Made by a program: the position numbers and the translations under genes
Shown here: positions 45,364 to 58,118 of the stretch, in pieces
How the letters are laid out: each line of letters starts with the position of its first letter
Position numbering within the stretch: position 1 is the first letter of the stretch
Notes under the pieces: generated by a model
Databases searched by the model: none
Seen by the model: the letters and a program-made list of their open reading frames with translations, nothing else
Told to the model about the DNA's origin: nothing
DNA from: Trichoderma breve
Lineage: Eukaryota > Ascomycota > Sordariomycetes > Hypocreales > Hypocreaceae
Direction of reading: 5' to 3'
Length of the DNA stretch: 64,000 nucleotides
NCBI RefSeq assembly: GCF_028502605.1
Contig: NW_026611594.1
Coordinates: 1,505,501-1,569,500 of the forward strand

Positions 45364-46638
45364 TCAATAGACTGGATGAGTAGGGAAAGTTAAAGTAACT
45401 TGTATAGGCATTGAGGTAATTGTATCCATCACACGATCCTGTACACCATCCATACCTTCCGCTATGCTTGTGCCGACCCTCTCCTCCAAACTGTCCCCTA
45501 AATTTTCAATCTCACGCATATGAGTATTTAACCTCGCTCGTAGCTTGCGTTCGCGATCAGCATACATCTCCTCAAGCCTACGTTCGTGGGCGGCATGCAT
45601 CTCCTCCAGCCTGCGTTCGTGGGCGGCATGCATCTCCTCCAGCCTGCGTTCGTGGGCGGCATGCATCTCCTCCAGCCTGCGCTCATGAGTAGCAAGCTTC
45701 GCTTCCACATTCTGAACAGTCTGTCCAACTGCTGAGCTCTCATCGCATGGCCTTTTTCTCTTGGCTAAACAAGTGATTAGAACCTAAGTAAGCATATTCA
45801 AATCATGTTTTTACTTACCAGTACTTGTAGGAATGCTGGGCGCTATCTCTTGATAGGCTGGGAGTTCTGAAACAGCAGCATGATCCCGATTCAAAGCAGA
45901 TTGAGGCAGACTGCGTCCCTCAACAAGCTCTGAAGCAGCAGTACCATCCCGATCCAGAACATATCTGTCTCCCTCAATAATCTCCGCTTCACTACTATGG
46001 CTCGCATATAGAGTCTTCCACTTTGCGCGTGACGAGATGGTTCTGAATTGATGTTTTGTGATGCCTTCGCAGAGTTCCTGCAACCACTGTTTGCGGAGAG
46101 TTGTGTTTGGAAGATTTGCGTAGATAGTGAGGCATGGTTGCTGAACGAGGCTACGAAGAAGCAAAATTGTATCTTCCGTATCTTTTGGACAACTAACATA
46201 TGATTTAGGGAGGATAAGTGCAGGTGGCCTATTAAAGTGAAAGGTAAAGGCTCTGGTAGAGCCATAAAAGGGTTTATCATCAGGCTGTACAGTAAATAAG
46301 AGCTGGTCTATCCGTTCGGGATAAAGAAAGATATAGGCACTCGTGCGAACACATCGAGAAGTATTAGGCGCGGTTCTGAGACGTAGGGGTATGGAGAGTC
46401 TGAGGAATGCATGCTGCTTAGACCAATGTATATCTAATAAAATATTATCCATATTATGGTCAGGGTTCCAGCAAGCACGCGCTGGTATTCGTGTTTTGTC
46501 AACTCTGGGCGTCCATGTCGGTTGGATGTCATGAAATGACGGCCCGAAGACACTCTTCTCGTCGTCTGTCTGCGTATTCAGGTTCGTTGCAGCTGTTGAT
46601 CCTATTGAGGTAGCTGGGGAACAAGGGGAATCGGGCAT
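45364..46638 (-). CDS. Accessory protein with C-terminal repeat coiled coil
   Basis: Exon 1 is complement 45819-46638, the intron 45765-45818 (54 nt, GTAAGT donor, TTTAG acceptor) and exon 2 complement 45364-45764; 406 residues. The N-terminal ~50 residues are disordered. A folded middle domain (IPARACWNPDHNMDNILLDIHWSKQ; RIDQLLFTVQPDDKPFYGS; IYANLPNTTLRKQWLQELCEG) is not recognised by name. After the junction a basic KRKRP, a possible nuclear signal, leads into an 11-residue repeat (HERRLEEMHAA) forming a charged helix. The repeat tract is nearly identical at DNA level and probably length-variable. No signal peptide or membrane helix. Confidence 0.7.
45548..45679 (-). repeat. 33-bp coding minisatellite (four units)
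   Basis: Three identical 33-bp units at 45581, 45614 and 45647 plus a diverged unit at 45548, in frame with the coiled-coil gene, each coding 11 residues. The identity suggests recent slippage. Confidence 0.85.
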
Positions 46639-48454
46639 GTTATCGACAAAAACAGCGGCTATCTAGTAAATACCACGTAGTAAGTAATATTAGCACTATA
46701 CTGACAGAAGGAAACAAAAGAAAGACCCCTAAGATATAGCTTAGGATCCCACCCGCCCCGGCTTATATGCAATAGCATGAGCAGCCTTGACCCTTGAGAA
46801 TGTGAGCGCTATCTTAAAGCAAAAGTAAAGATAAAAAGAAAACCGGCGAGGCTACTTCAGTCGTAGAGTACTTTCATGCGCCTACTCAGCCACGCCTACC
46901 ACCACGATCTTCCAGTATGCCTTGAAGCCGACACCCAGGTCTTTTGTCGACCGTAGACGACAAGTAGATCCTGTAGCCTGGTGCCGGTCGCCACGCTGGT
47001 CGTGTGTGGCCGTGAGCGTGAGCAAGCACAGCAAAGCACTCTACGCAGATGCGCCAAGTCGGTTGTTGTTCGATGTGAAAAGATAAAAGGCAAGAGCGAA
47101 TAATGGATTGTGTAAGAGCTGAGGGATGGCGCGCCCAAGTTATACGCGATCAGTACTAGGGGGACGCTAACGCAGGCCTCCGATTACTAAGACTTCAAAC
47201 CCGTCCCCAGCCCCTAATAACAGGATCCGTGCATACAGTGCGACAGCAGCGAGTCACAGATATCTCGTAACTACTCATGTAACGCTAAATGCATCGTCGC
47301 TCTACCCCGTATTGGCTTTGCGGTTACATTTTTAATCAGGTTTAATAATAGAGAATATTTAATTTTTAATTTAATTTATACTTAAATTACGAGCATTATG
47401 TAATGTATTCCATTTCGTCAATACTTTTACAGCATCATCCATCTCCTGATCCCAAACAACCAGCTTTTTCTACAATTTCAGAGCGCAAAGAGCCTGACAG
47501 CGCGAGAAAGACTAACCTAACTTAACCTTACAGTTAGGAGCGAAATAGCCGTCCTGTTAAAACACAAAGTCCTTTGTAATTTTACGCACGGACATGTACA
47601 TTACAGTGTTAAAGTAAACCGTTACGCACGTGGTACTTGACGCAGTACAAGCTCCTGAAACAATGATGAAACCGGAAGTATATTATGCCGTGGCGAAATT
47701 TGTACCTGAGGCAGCAATGGGTGGCTCACTTGCTTGTGGAGTACGTAATTTCTAGCTCTCAAATGTTACCATCTTCACCTCCACTGGCGCCAAGGCTAAA
47801 ACGTTCCCACTGCGCAATCACAACCGCCACCATTACCCAGTGCGGCTGGAAGACTCTTGCACATAACGGATTTGGGCGTTTTGGATGTCGTCGCAATTCT
47901 CGCCGTACGATAGGAACGACTTATGGATACGTGTTTAGAGGGAATTTTATTTTTAGATTCCATAAATTATCTAATTGCTACCAAGTTCATGCATCATGGT
48001 TGATTGCTATACAGTAATCTCCAAATATTCATAATAGCATTCAACTCGCGTCCGCCTTTTTCCGAGTTAATTATCGCCAAGATGTTCTTGGCTGTACGCA
48101 ACCCACTTGCGAAAACCTAGAGGGCTCCCATCGAATGAGAATGATTGTCTGTCGTCGCCTTGCATCCACTGGCTTGTTCCGGCAGTGGCTGATTGCAAAG
48201 CCCCTTACTCTGTCCGGTGCTTGAATTTTTCGGAATTTATATCCAATATATGTTTAGCGTTTTGAGCCTCCGTACTCCAGTTCAATCGCCAATTGACTAT
48301 TCCTTTCATCATTTCACTTACTTCCTCCTCCAACCTCCTGGTTTGTCGCGCTCATCTAGGTTCCCCTTAGATTTGCGAATTCGAGCTTCCATCGCCACGT
48401 CCCACGAAGCAAGATATCGTCATTGCCTGCCATTCAGTCGGTGTTGAGGTGGGC
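46639..48454. other. 1.8-kb intergenic region, no gene seen
   Basis: Includes an AT-rich patch at 47338-47390 and the long promoter of the ENA ATPase. An open frame at 47685-48017 has no family support. CTAACCTAACTTAACC near 47513 is a short direct repeat of unknown meaning. Confidence 0.4.
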
Positions 48455-51400
48455 ATGTCTATAAACGCCACTGATCGACTGTCTGATGCCCATCTCTCGG
48501 GCCAGAGCAATGAGCCTATGAGCAGGCCTGCCCATGCGCTCACCTTCAAACAAGTCGTCGACGAGCTCGGCGCGAACACCGGTAATGGTCTGACCGAGGC
48601 AGAGGCCAACATGCGTCTTGAGAAGTACGGCAAGAATGATCTCGGTGAAGCTGAAGGGACCCAGCTCATCAAGATTATCATCGCACAGATCGCAAATGCT
48701 ATGACCATGGTGGGTTCCTCCTAATGATCGCACCCACAACCGCTATTTGGGCTCACTGTGTCACTCCGCAGGTGCTGATTCTCGCCATGGCTGTCTCCTA
48801 TGGAATCAAGTCCTACATTGAGGGTGGCGTCATCACATTTGTCATTCTACTCAACGTCGTAGTAGGTTTCTTCCAGGAATACTCGGCTGAGAAGACGATG
48901 GATTCTCTGCGCTCTCTCTCGTCTCCAACCGCAACCGTTGTCCGGGATGGTAATTCCAAGATTGTGCCCTCCGACCAGATTGTTCCTGGCGACCTAGTCG
49001 ACGTCAAGACCGGCGATACCATTCCCGCTGACATTCGGTGAGTTGGTCATGGCCTCATAACTGGCTGCGTTGGGTGCTGACCCCCTCTAGACTGATCGAA
49101 GCAGTCAACTTTGAGACTGACGAAGCCCTCCTGACAGGCGAGTCCCTGCCAGTTCGTAAGAATGAGGATGCCATTTTTGACGATGCCGCTGGCCCTGGTG
49201 ACCGTCTGAACATTGCCTATAGCTCCTCCACCGTCACAAAGGGCCGTGCTAAGGGAGTGGTCTTCGCAACCGGTGCCTCTACAGAGATTGGTGCCATCGC
49301 CTCTGCCCTTCAGAACCATGACAGCAAGATCCGTCCCGTTAAGCGCAAGGCTGATGGTTCCGCCAAGCCTCACAGATACCTTGAGGCCTATACGCTGACC
49401 TTGACCGACGCCATTGGACGTTTCCTTGGTGTCAATGTCGGTACACCGCTTCAGAAGAAGCTTTCTAAGCTCGCAATCCTCCTGTTTGGTGTTGCCGTCG
49501 TCTGTGCCATCATCGTACTCGCCGCCAACAAGTTCGACTCCAGCCAGGAAGTTATCATCTATGCCGTCGCCACAGGCTTGTCCATGATTCCAGCGAGCTT
49601 GGTTGTTGTCTTAACTATCACTATGGCTGCGGGTACGAAGCGAATGGTTCAGCGGAACGTCATTGTTCGAAATCTGAAGTCTCTTGAGGCCTTGGGCGCT
49701 GTCACCGACATCTGCTCTGACAAGACCGGCACCCTAACCCAGGGTAAGATGGTTGCTCGAGGTGCATGGATGCCTGGTAAGGGAACCTACACCATTGAGA
49801 ACTCGTCATCGCCATTTGACCCAACCGCTGGTGATATCCGTTATGACCCACGCAAGCCCCGTGAGATCAACCTCAACCAACGTGGTGACGCCTGCGGCAT
49901 CGTCTCTACTGCCGAAGAGCTCCTCTCCCAAAGCAATACCGCCCTTACCGACTTCCTGCACGTTGCATCTCTTGCTAATCTCGCGACTGTCGTCCAAAAG
50001 GATGGTGAATGGCACGGCCGAGGTGACCCCACTGAGATTGCCATCCAGGTTTTTGCTTCTCGATTTGGCTGGAATCGCCTACGCTTAGTCAGTCATGATG
50101 AGCACAACCAGTACAGTGAGGTTGCTGAGCTGCCTTTCGACTCCGATGTGAAGCGTATGTCTGTCATCATGAAGGACAATCGCTCCGGTAAGCTATTCGC
50201 CTTCACTAAGGGCGCGGTGGAGCGTGTTATTGACGCGTGCACCACCTACTACACCAACGATTCGCATGATGTTGTTCCTCTGAGTGAGGAATTCCAGCAG
50301 GAGATTCTTCGAAATATGGAGAGTTTCGCTGGCATGGGGCTTCGCGTCCTGGCTCTAGCGTCCAAGCCCTACCATCTCAAACTGAAAAAAGGAGACGAGA
50401 TTAAACGTGCTTCTGTCGAGTGTGACCTTGTTTTCCGGGGCCTGATCGGTCTCTACGACCCTCCCCGCCCTGAGTCTGGCCCTGCCGTGCAAGAATGCCA
50501 CAAGGCCGGCATAACAGTTCATATGTTGACTGGTGATCACCCTGAAACCGCCAAGGCCATTGCTATTGAGGTTGGCATCCTGCCCTCACGGATGGATATG
50601 GTCTCCCTAGGTGTCGCAAGAGCCATGGTCATGACGGCTGCCCAATTTGATGCCCTCTCGGATGACCAAGTCGACCAACTGCCCGTCCTGCCGCTGGTTA
50701 TAGCTCGATGCGCGCCAAACACAAAGGTCCGGATGGTCGAGGCCCTTCATCGCCGCAAGAAGTTCTGCGCTATGGTAAGTTCCTGCATTGAGTTTTGTTC
50801 TGCGAATGACCTGACACTCGATAGACTGGCGATGGTGTCAATGACTCTCCTTCGCTTCGCCGTGCAGATATTGGTATTGCAATGGGCCAGTCTGGCTCTG
50901 ACGTTGCCAAGGATGCTTCCGATATTGTTCTCGCTGATGACAACTTTGCCTCTATCGTTGCGGCTATTGAAGAAGGTCGCCGCATCTTCGACAACATCCA
51001 GAAGTTCGTCCTCCACGTTTTGGCCGAGAATATCGCCCAAGCTAGCACCCTCCTTGTCGGCCTAGCCTTCAAGGATGGTTCAGGTCTCTCAGTCTTTCCA
51101 CTGACCCCTGTGGAAATTGTGTGGATCATCATGGCTACTTCGGGTTTGCCCGACATGGGGCTGGGCTTCGAGCGCGCGGTGCCAGACATTCTTCGCCGAC
51201 CTCCCCAATCCCTACGGACCGGCATCTTCACGCTCGAATTCTTCATTGACATGGTTGTTTACGGTCTCTGGATTGCGGCGCTCTGCCTCAGTTCTTTCGT
51301 ACTCCGTGTCTATGCGTGGGGCAATGGTGAGCTTGGTCATGGCTGTAACGATGGTTACAATGATAGCTGCGAGACGGTTTTCCGCGCGCGTGCAACCACG

Positions 51401-51871
51401 TTTGCCTGCCTTACCTGGTTTGCCCTCTTTTTGGCTTGGGAGATGGTTGATAAACGGCGATCCTTCTTCCGCATGCAGCCCGACTCTAAGAGGTACTTTA
51501 CGCAGTGGATCCACGATATCTGGCGCAACCGGTTCTTTTTCTGGGCTGTCATACTCGGTTTTGTGACACTCTTTCCTGTGCTCTATATCCCTGTCATTAA
51601 TACTAAGGTCTTTAAACACAAGGGCATTAGTTGGGAATGGGGCATTGTGTTTATAGCTACTGGACTGTTCTTTGCGGGGGTTGAGATATGGAAGTGGTGC
51701 AAACGTCTCTTCTACCGCCGACAGGCGCGCAAGCAGCACGAAGTCGGCCAGAAGGATATGGACATCGAGCAGCGCATTTTTGGTGCGTACTTAGGCTTGT
51801 CGTTTGCCGGCGACCGCAGCTCGCGCAATGATGCGGAAATACCCCGTCCGCAGAAGCAGCCACGTCAATGA
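48455..51871 (+). CDS. ENA1-like: ENA-type Na+/K+-exporting P-type ATPase (type IID)
   Basis: Four exons (48455-48709, 48772-49037, 49091-50774, 50825-51871) give 1083 residues, the family's usual length. Introns are 62, 53 and 50 nt. The enzyme expels Na+ or K+ across the plasma membrane using ATP. Seen: actuator motif LLTGES (about 186); PASLVVVLT in helix 4; phosphorylation motif SDKTGTLTQ (about 383); MLTGDHPETAKAIA; and TGDGVNDSPSL, which straddles the last intron. The C-terminal six helices include VEIVWIIMATSGLPDMGLGFE. The start at 48455 is the first ATG in frame and matches family N-termini. It is intact with no RIP-type stops. Together with the TRK gene 3.5 kb downstream it would set cytoplasmic Na+/K+ balance. 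Confidence 0.95.
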
Positions 51872-52603
51872 CTATTATGGGGCGAGAAGCCCCATAGTAT
51901 CGAGAAAGACTTTGAGGTTCAGTCTTTGTATGAGGGTGAGATTCTACTTACTGAGACCCCAGGGGTTGTGAGTTGGGTGAAGTTGGGCGGAGAATTGGGA
52001 TGCGGAGACGGAGAGAGGTGCGTGGGGGAAGAGGTCGGGGAAGGAGGATGTGATCAAGAGGAGGAGATGGAACATGAGGGTATGAGATACCAGATTCTTT
52101 TTCGATGTATTCAAAGAGGTCATTTTATCTTGGAGGACGTAGACGTGAATACACAAGCAAACAGGAGCGTGGAGAAAACCAGTAAGGCAACCCTAAGATC
52201 TTGGCCCCTTCTTTGTATATGCCCCACTTGCCCCACTTGACAAGTACCTAATATGAACTTATAGCGGGGTACTTCGTACGCATTGCGTCAATCACATGCA
52301 GTCTGATTCATCCAGAAGACAGCCAAAGAGAAAATTGCCTCAAGCAACAGACGCAGCAGGCTTTCCTTTAGGACAGCGACATTATTAGCACAACATTAAC
52401 AAAAAGCCCGTTACGAAACATATCGTTTGGACTTGAGCAATTTGACCATCTGCGATGCATACAGATAGTATGTAGTTGCAATTCCCCGTGGTCCCACTGC
52501 CTGGCATTGGCTTCAAATTCAACATCATCGTCGCCCCGCCGGCTATTTACCAATCCCGATCTATTAGGAATTCGAAACGGCGCCATCACTTCCCAGTCCC
52601 GCA
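51872..52603. other. Intergenic, no gene seen
   Basis: 3' region of the ATPase gene and promoter of the RING gene. It contains a purine-rich patch at 51990-52070, but no feature I can name. Confidence 0.4.
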
Positions 52604-53418
52604 ATGGCTGATCTCCTAGCTCCATCAGCTCGCGGTGCAGCCTCCAATGCCACGCCATCCGCAGACCATCTCACTGGCACAAGCGGGCTTGCAGTGGGAT
52701 TATGCGTTGCCATGGTCCTCGTGTTTATCTTTGGGTTCCATGTTATGAAAGGACGGAGTTTTCGAGCCGCGGCTGGACATGCTCTGCCAGCGTCGCACGA
52801 GCGTGCAGTCGTTCTGACCCGCGAGGCTTTGAACACGTTGCCCACAGTCAGATATCGCATGCTTCCACCGCGCAACTTCATGTCCGATCTAGAGAGACAG
52901 CCCTGCGGCATCACATCAATTACCGATCAGCTCTGTTCCATTTGTACAGAGCCCTTTCTCGATGACGCCGAGCTTCGCAAACTGCCTTGTAGCCACGCGT
53001 TCCACGACAATTGCGTGGATCCGTGGCTGCTGAGACGGTCCGCAACTTGTCCCCTCTGGTTTGTGCACCTGAGCCGGACCATATACGACTGTGCTAACCC
53101 ACATTAATACTTTTTCTCAACAGCCGTCGCGAGGTGGCCACAAGACTCCGAATAAGCAATCCCAAATTACCCACGCAACCTTCCAGAATGTTGTCGACTC
53201 TTAGACGATTGGAGGTGCTTCGACACGAATCAAGAGTTAAGTGTGCATATCCCCGTGCGTCAATACAGCCTAACGCATTGTACAGGTTTCTCCAGTGGGA
53301 CCGGCTCTCACAAATATTCCGAGCATCCAGTCGCGGGGTCTCGGATCATCCTGGGTTGCGAGGACAGCGGTGCTTTTACGCCCTCCCCCAGCACTTTCGT
53401 CAATTCCGGAGGCATTGA
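52604..53418 (+). CDS. RING-H2 finger membrane protein (putative E3 ubiquitin ligase)
   Basis: Exons 52604-53058 and 53124-53418; the 65-nt intron (GTTTGT donor, GCTAAC branch, CAACAG acceptor) splits the last cysteine codon of the finger. Splicing completes the RING-H2 pattern: C-x2-C (CSIC), C-x-H-x2-H (CSHAFHDNC), then CPLC. Unspliced, the finger would end CPLW and lack its final ligand. Total 249 residues. One transmembrane helix (about 29-47, [17 protein letters not shown]) precedes a cytosolic linker and the finger near residues 110-150. The C-terminal 95 residues are basic and not recognised. Such membrane RING proteins ubiquitinate transporters or ER clients. Lying between two cation transporters is suggestive only. 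Confidence 0.85.
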
Positions 53419-55321
53419 ACGAGGAGGCCGCGGTGGGAGGTTATATGGCCGCAAGCGGTTGGAATCGATAAAGCTACTCTGCGTATAATTGCGTGAAGAG
53501 TAATGACAACGAGCGGATGTCTGCGCAGAATGTTCACATGTTTCACATTTTGGGTGCCGAATACGAAAACGTACGTCACCAACTTATCCATGCATATCCT
53601 ATAATTCAACACCGGCTTTACCATGCTGCTCCTTGATGGCGCAACCAGTTGCTTGCGTTGTAATTCTGGTAAGACAGCCAAGGCAAGGGACAGTATCTTC
53701 CATTGGTGAAATGAGCCTCAACGTCTGCAATAAATTACTCAACCATCGTCGATCTCCGTAGCCTTGCTTTAGTAATCCGGCGTGTGATATCGCGGCCACA
53801 TTGTCTTCCAAATCGGTAATCTCTTTACGGCGGATGCGCCTTAACCCGGCTTGAATCCCCCCTGAGGCAGGACTCTGGTGAGGTGCTAACTCAGCGATGG
53901 CTTTTTGTTTCATGATCCCGGATCAAGAGAATTGTCGCTCGAAGAGGGTAACTAGCAGTAGAATCGGGACGTTCAACACCCGAATCATGAAAACGTTGAT
54001 AGTAGGAGAGTGCGGCCGGCGATAAGCTTCAAGGGAAAGGAGATTAAAGCCATCACGTCGAATGTGGAGAACATGTAAAGATAGAATCAATATTGACGCC
54101 TTCAAATGTCAGGACTCTCGTCGGAACTGGGGTCTCGGCGCCCTCGTTTGCGATGATTCGAGAGAAGGTGTTGGCTAGAACTACGGCGAAGGGCTAAAGA
54201 CTTCGCATGTGTTGCTAGTTAATCAACCCCGTATTAACAGATTACTAACAGTGGAAGCGGGAAATTTTCCTGTGAGAGTCCTAGAAGTACATTCTTTTCA
54301 CAGTTTGTTGTTATAGTTTATGCCTCGCGAAGTTGGGGAGGATGAGTGCGTCAGGTCACGCGAAAACCAGGCGGGAAATGGACATAATTCAGGCGATTCA
54401 CCTTAAGAAGACCTTAAGAAGCTTAGCTCGACAAGGCTAGCAAATCTAACAGTTTCTTCCTCGATGAGCGCGACGGAGCACCTGTATCTTACGCCGTAGA
54501 TGGATATCATAGAGTATCAGAAAGCCGAACTGGTTAAGACGAAGGGTAGCTTGGGTATATTGATGGGTGGATTGCGAAAACTCGATTGCAGATGCAGCAC
54601 ACTTGGTGCCGCAATCACATGATGAGAACCAGGACAGCTCTTAAAGATTTGACATCGTAAGTTAAAGCGATTGGAGAGGAGAGTATGAAGATGAGGGGAC
54701 ACGACAAATAGTCTTGGACTCATGATGCCGAGGAGGCGGGGGTGAACGAAGGACAGTTCTGGGCTTCTGGGGGTCAGGCTGCTCCCCTAGATAGGATAGT
54801 CAAACTGATACATCTTGTGCTGTCTTGCGGTAGGCCAGCCTGTTTTAGCGGCAAAGCCCCATCTTGGACAGAACAAACTGGGGTCTTGCTGCACACGATT
54901 GTAGCTGTTAAGCTGGCCCTTCGTTTCTGCAAGACAGCAGCGCTTAAGTTCTCAAGATGGACACTCCATTCGTGTGAACGGAGTACAAGAACCAAAATGA
55001 AGAATATCAGAATTCCTCCTTGCAGACGCAGAACTCGACTTCTAGCGCCGTGGCTGCCCCACACGGGCAGTAGTAAGAAAGTGTGTTAGCACGAAGTTAA
55101 CGGCATTTGGCGTCACACGGGGCGGAATGACCGACAACTTTAATTCTACCATTTAGCCTGGGATGAACCCACCTTCCCCCCAAAAATTATATCACTCATA
55201 GTTATTCCCCTTCAAAACCTCTCCTGATCAGAACGTTGCAACAAAGTTAAACCCTATCATCTTCGTTATCTAGATACGAATTGACTGAGAGATCGCTGTT
55301 ATTACTGTTGCTACCGCCCCA
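53419..55321. other. 1.9-kb region with only weak coding traces
   Basis: A minus frame 53913-53599 (MKQKAIAELAPHQSP..., IRRKEITDLEDNVAAIS, ending with a CLGC...C patch) reads protein-like and might be an exon, but I find no partners. Other frames look like chance. It ends with the TRK promoter. Confidence 0.3.
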
Positions 55322-57901
55322 ATGAGACTTGCATCGTGGCGGCCTCACGTCAACTTTGTGACTCTACGCTGTAAGTTCAATATGGCCCACGAGGCTGCAA
55401 TGGAGGCCGCGACGGTGCGAAGCAATGAACTGACGTGTTGTCGAACAGATGTGTATATTGTCATCATGGGGGTTTTGTCACTGGTTATCCTATATCCGGC
55501 TGGCAATATGAAAGCAGTAGATGCCTACTTTTTCGGTGCCAGCGCGTCTACCGAATCTGGCCTGAATACGTATATTCTCTTCCACATTGCCAAGGGCGGT
55601 CGAAGGCTGCTGACACTGCGATAGTATTGATGTCAGGGATTTGTACATGTATCAACAGCTGTATATATATTTCATCCCTATTTTCACCAACCTAGGCTTC
55701 ATCAATGCCGTCGTCGTGCTAGTTCGGTTTCTCTGGTTCCGCAAGCATCTCGGTAGAGTTGGTACGTTACACCTCAGCACCAGTTAGCTGCGCTGTTACT
55801 AACTCCTGACAGCGCCGCGACTACTAAATGTGCCACGACAGCGGTCGCTGCCTGGTTTTAAGGACGCTGATGCAGAGGCCAATTACCACGACAATACAGT
55901 GGATGAGGGTGGCAGACAGTATGGAGAAGCAGACGACAACAATGTGCCTGCTGCCGTAGTCTCTCAGAAATTGCGAACCATCACCTTTGACCCGTCGGCA
56001 GACACACATCCCAAGAACAATGAGACGCTATATATTCCTGGACCACGCGACCGTGACCGAGGTGCGCCACTGCTCGTTCATTTGCCGTTGAATTACACTA
56101 ACATTTGTTGAGGCTATCCAATTGTTGAGTTGGATAAAAGTAAGAGGGATAGCCGAGATGGTGAGACCTATCAATTCCAAAATTCTCTATGAAGAACGGT
56201 CCCTTAACCTCCCGTATTTGTATGTCTAGATTTGTCCATCTCTGAGGCTCCGCAGCTAGGCACTTCTAGTAGTGGTGGTCTCCGTCGTCGACGTATTGAC
56301 GGACCTCTCCTCAGCCAGACTAGGACAATAGACCGTGTTACCAGCATCGCCTCATCCATCTTCGTCATTGGCTCCAACCCCCCCAGGCGCCGCAATTCAA
56401 CCATATCGAGCATCTCCCAGCAGTGCCGGGTACAGACAAAGGACATGCTCGCCCTATCGCATCATGCTACGCTGGGTCGCAACTCGGAGTTTTACAACTT
56501 GACAAAGGAGGACCGTGAGAAACTAGGCGGTATTGAGTATCGGAGCTTGAAATTATTGCTTAAGATTGTCTTCTGTAAGTCTTGACATCTTTCACTGCGT
56601 GCGACAACAAGTGAATAGGTGATGTTGACCTTGGACGCAATCAGCTTACTTCTTTGGCCTTCATCTCTTCGGTGCGGTTTGTCTAGTTGTTTGGATCCAG
56701 TACGCTGATCCAAAGTACAAATATGTGCTCAAAGAGTCTGGTCAGGATATGAACTGGTGGTATGTCACCTGGCCATAAATAACGATCCCTCCCATCGCTG
56801 AAGTGAAATGATTGCTAGGGCATTCTATTCGGCGCAAACCATGGTGGATAACTTGGGCTTCACATTGACACCCGACTCGATGATCTCGTTCCGCGATGCG
56901 CAATGGCCTATGTTCATCATGAGCTTCCTCGCATTTGCCGGCAATACCCTCTATCCCGTCTTCTTGCGCCTTACTATCTGGACGATATCCAAGCTGGCGC
57001 CAAAGAAGTCATCAATCCAGGAGCCGCTGTCCTTTCTGCTCAATCACCCTCGCAGGTGTTACACACTGCTGTTCCCCAGTCGCCCAACTTGGATTCTCTT
57101 TGGCATCATCTTCATCCTCAACTTTGTTGATACCCTGCTCATTATTATCCTGGACTTGGGCAACCAGGAGGTGGCTTCCCTGCCACTCGGCACGCGTATC
57201 CTCGCAGCCATCTTCCAGGCCGCTTCGTCGCGCCATACTGGCACGTCGACCTTTAACCTTGCCAACGTCAACCCAGCCGTGCAGTTCAGCCTGCTGATTA
57301 TGATGTACATTGCCATCTTTCCGATTGCAATCTGCGTTCGTGCATCAAATACGTATGAGGAGAAATCGCTTGGCATGTATGAACAAGAGGGGAAGCTGAA
57401 CGAAAGCAATGGCAAGGATTATCTTCTTACGCACGTGCGAAATCAATTCAGTTTTGATCTATGGTTTATATTCCTCGGCGTATTTTGCATCTGCATTGCT
57501 GAGTCTGCGAGAATTGTCGACAATTCCATCCCGGTTGGGCTCTCACCTTTTCCACATTCCCGTATTTGAACATTGGGCTAACTTCCTATAGTCATTCACC
57601 ATTTGGACAGTTTTCTTTGAAGTAACATCTGCTTAGTAAGTACCATGTATCCAGACTTCCGAGCGTATTAAAGAATGAACTTACGCAACTTCTTAGTGGT
57701 AACGTCGGTCTCAGTTTGGGTTACCCAACCGTCGCGACATCGCTCAGCGGCATGTTCGGCACGTTCAGTAAGCTCGTCATCTGCGCCGTGATGATCCGCG
57801 GACGTCATCGCGGTTTGCCATACGCGCTAGACAGGGCAATCATGCTTCCCGACGAACACGCCCGGCCCGAAGAGGCTGAGGGCTACGACAACGGAGAATG
57901 A
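55322..57901 (+). CDS. TRK1-like: TRK-family high-affinity K+ transporter
   Basis: Nine exons (55322-55370, 55449-55569, 55625-55761, 55813-56061, 56230-56574, 56645-56759, 56819-57533, 57592-57635, 57697-57901) sum to 660 codons, 659 residues, in frame throughout. The first intron (78 nt) is phase-neutral and easily missed. The four pore-loop modules of fungal TRK are visible: ASTESGLNT, DNLGFTLTPDSMISF, SSRHTGTSTFNLANVNP and GNVGLSLGYPT, alternating with membrane helices. A long hydrophilic loop (about 100-215, Ser/Arg-rich with RRRR) sits between modules 1 and 2 and is much shorter than in yeast Trk1. It imports K+ at the plasma membrane using membrane potential. It is intact, co-oriented with the ENA pump upstream. 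Confidence 0.9.
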
Positions 57902-58118
57902 CAATTACTCATGGCAGTTCGCTGCCCTGGTAATGTAGGCTTGTTGATCAACTCAGCCCGAACCACAGGGGAGAATGGTGTGTTTGGACCAGGTCTTGGT
58001 CTAAACTCTGGAATTCTCTTTTTGAACTTATTGTCGGCTGTTTGCAGCACGTTGGCAGAGGATTGTGGCGTTTGGGTGATAGACGATCTACTAGTATATC
58101 AGAACACATACAACATTA
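57902..58118. other. Convergent spacer
   Basis: Short 3' region between the TRK gene and the bZIP-like fragment. Nothing notable. Confidence 0.4.

Noticed and set aside
47860..47910. NGFGRFG-like string resembling the N-terminus of GAPDH
   Set aside because: Only seven residues match; the flanking sequence does not resemble GAPDH in any frame.
49753..50088. Long second-frame ORF within the ENA gene
   Set aside because: It overlaps the conserved P-type ATPase frame and has no independent support; a GC-biased shadow.
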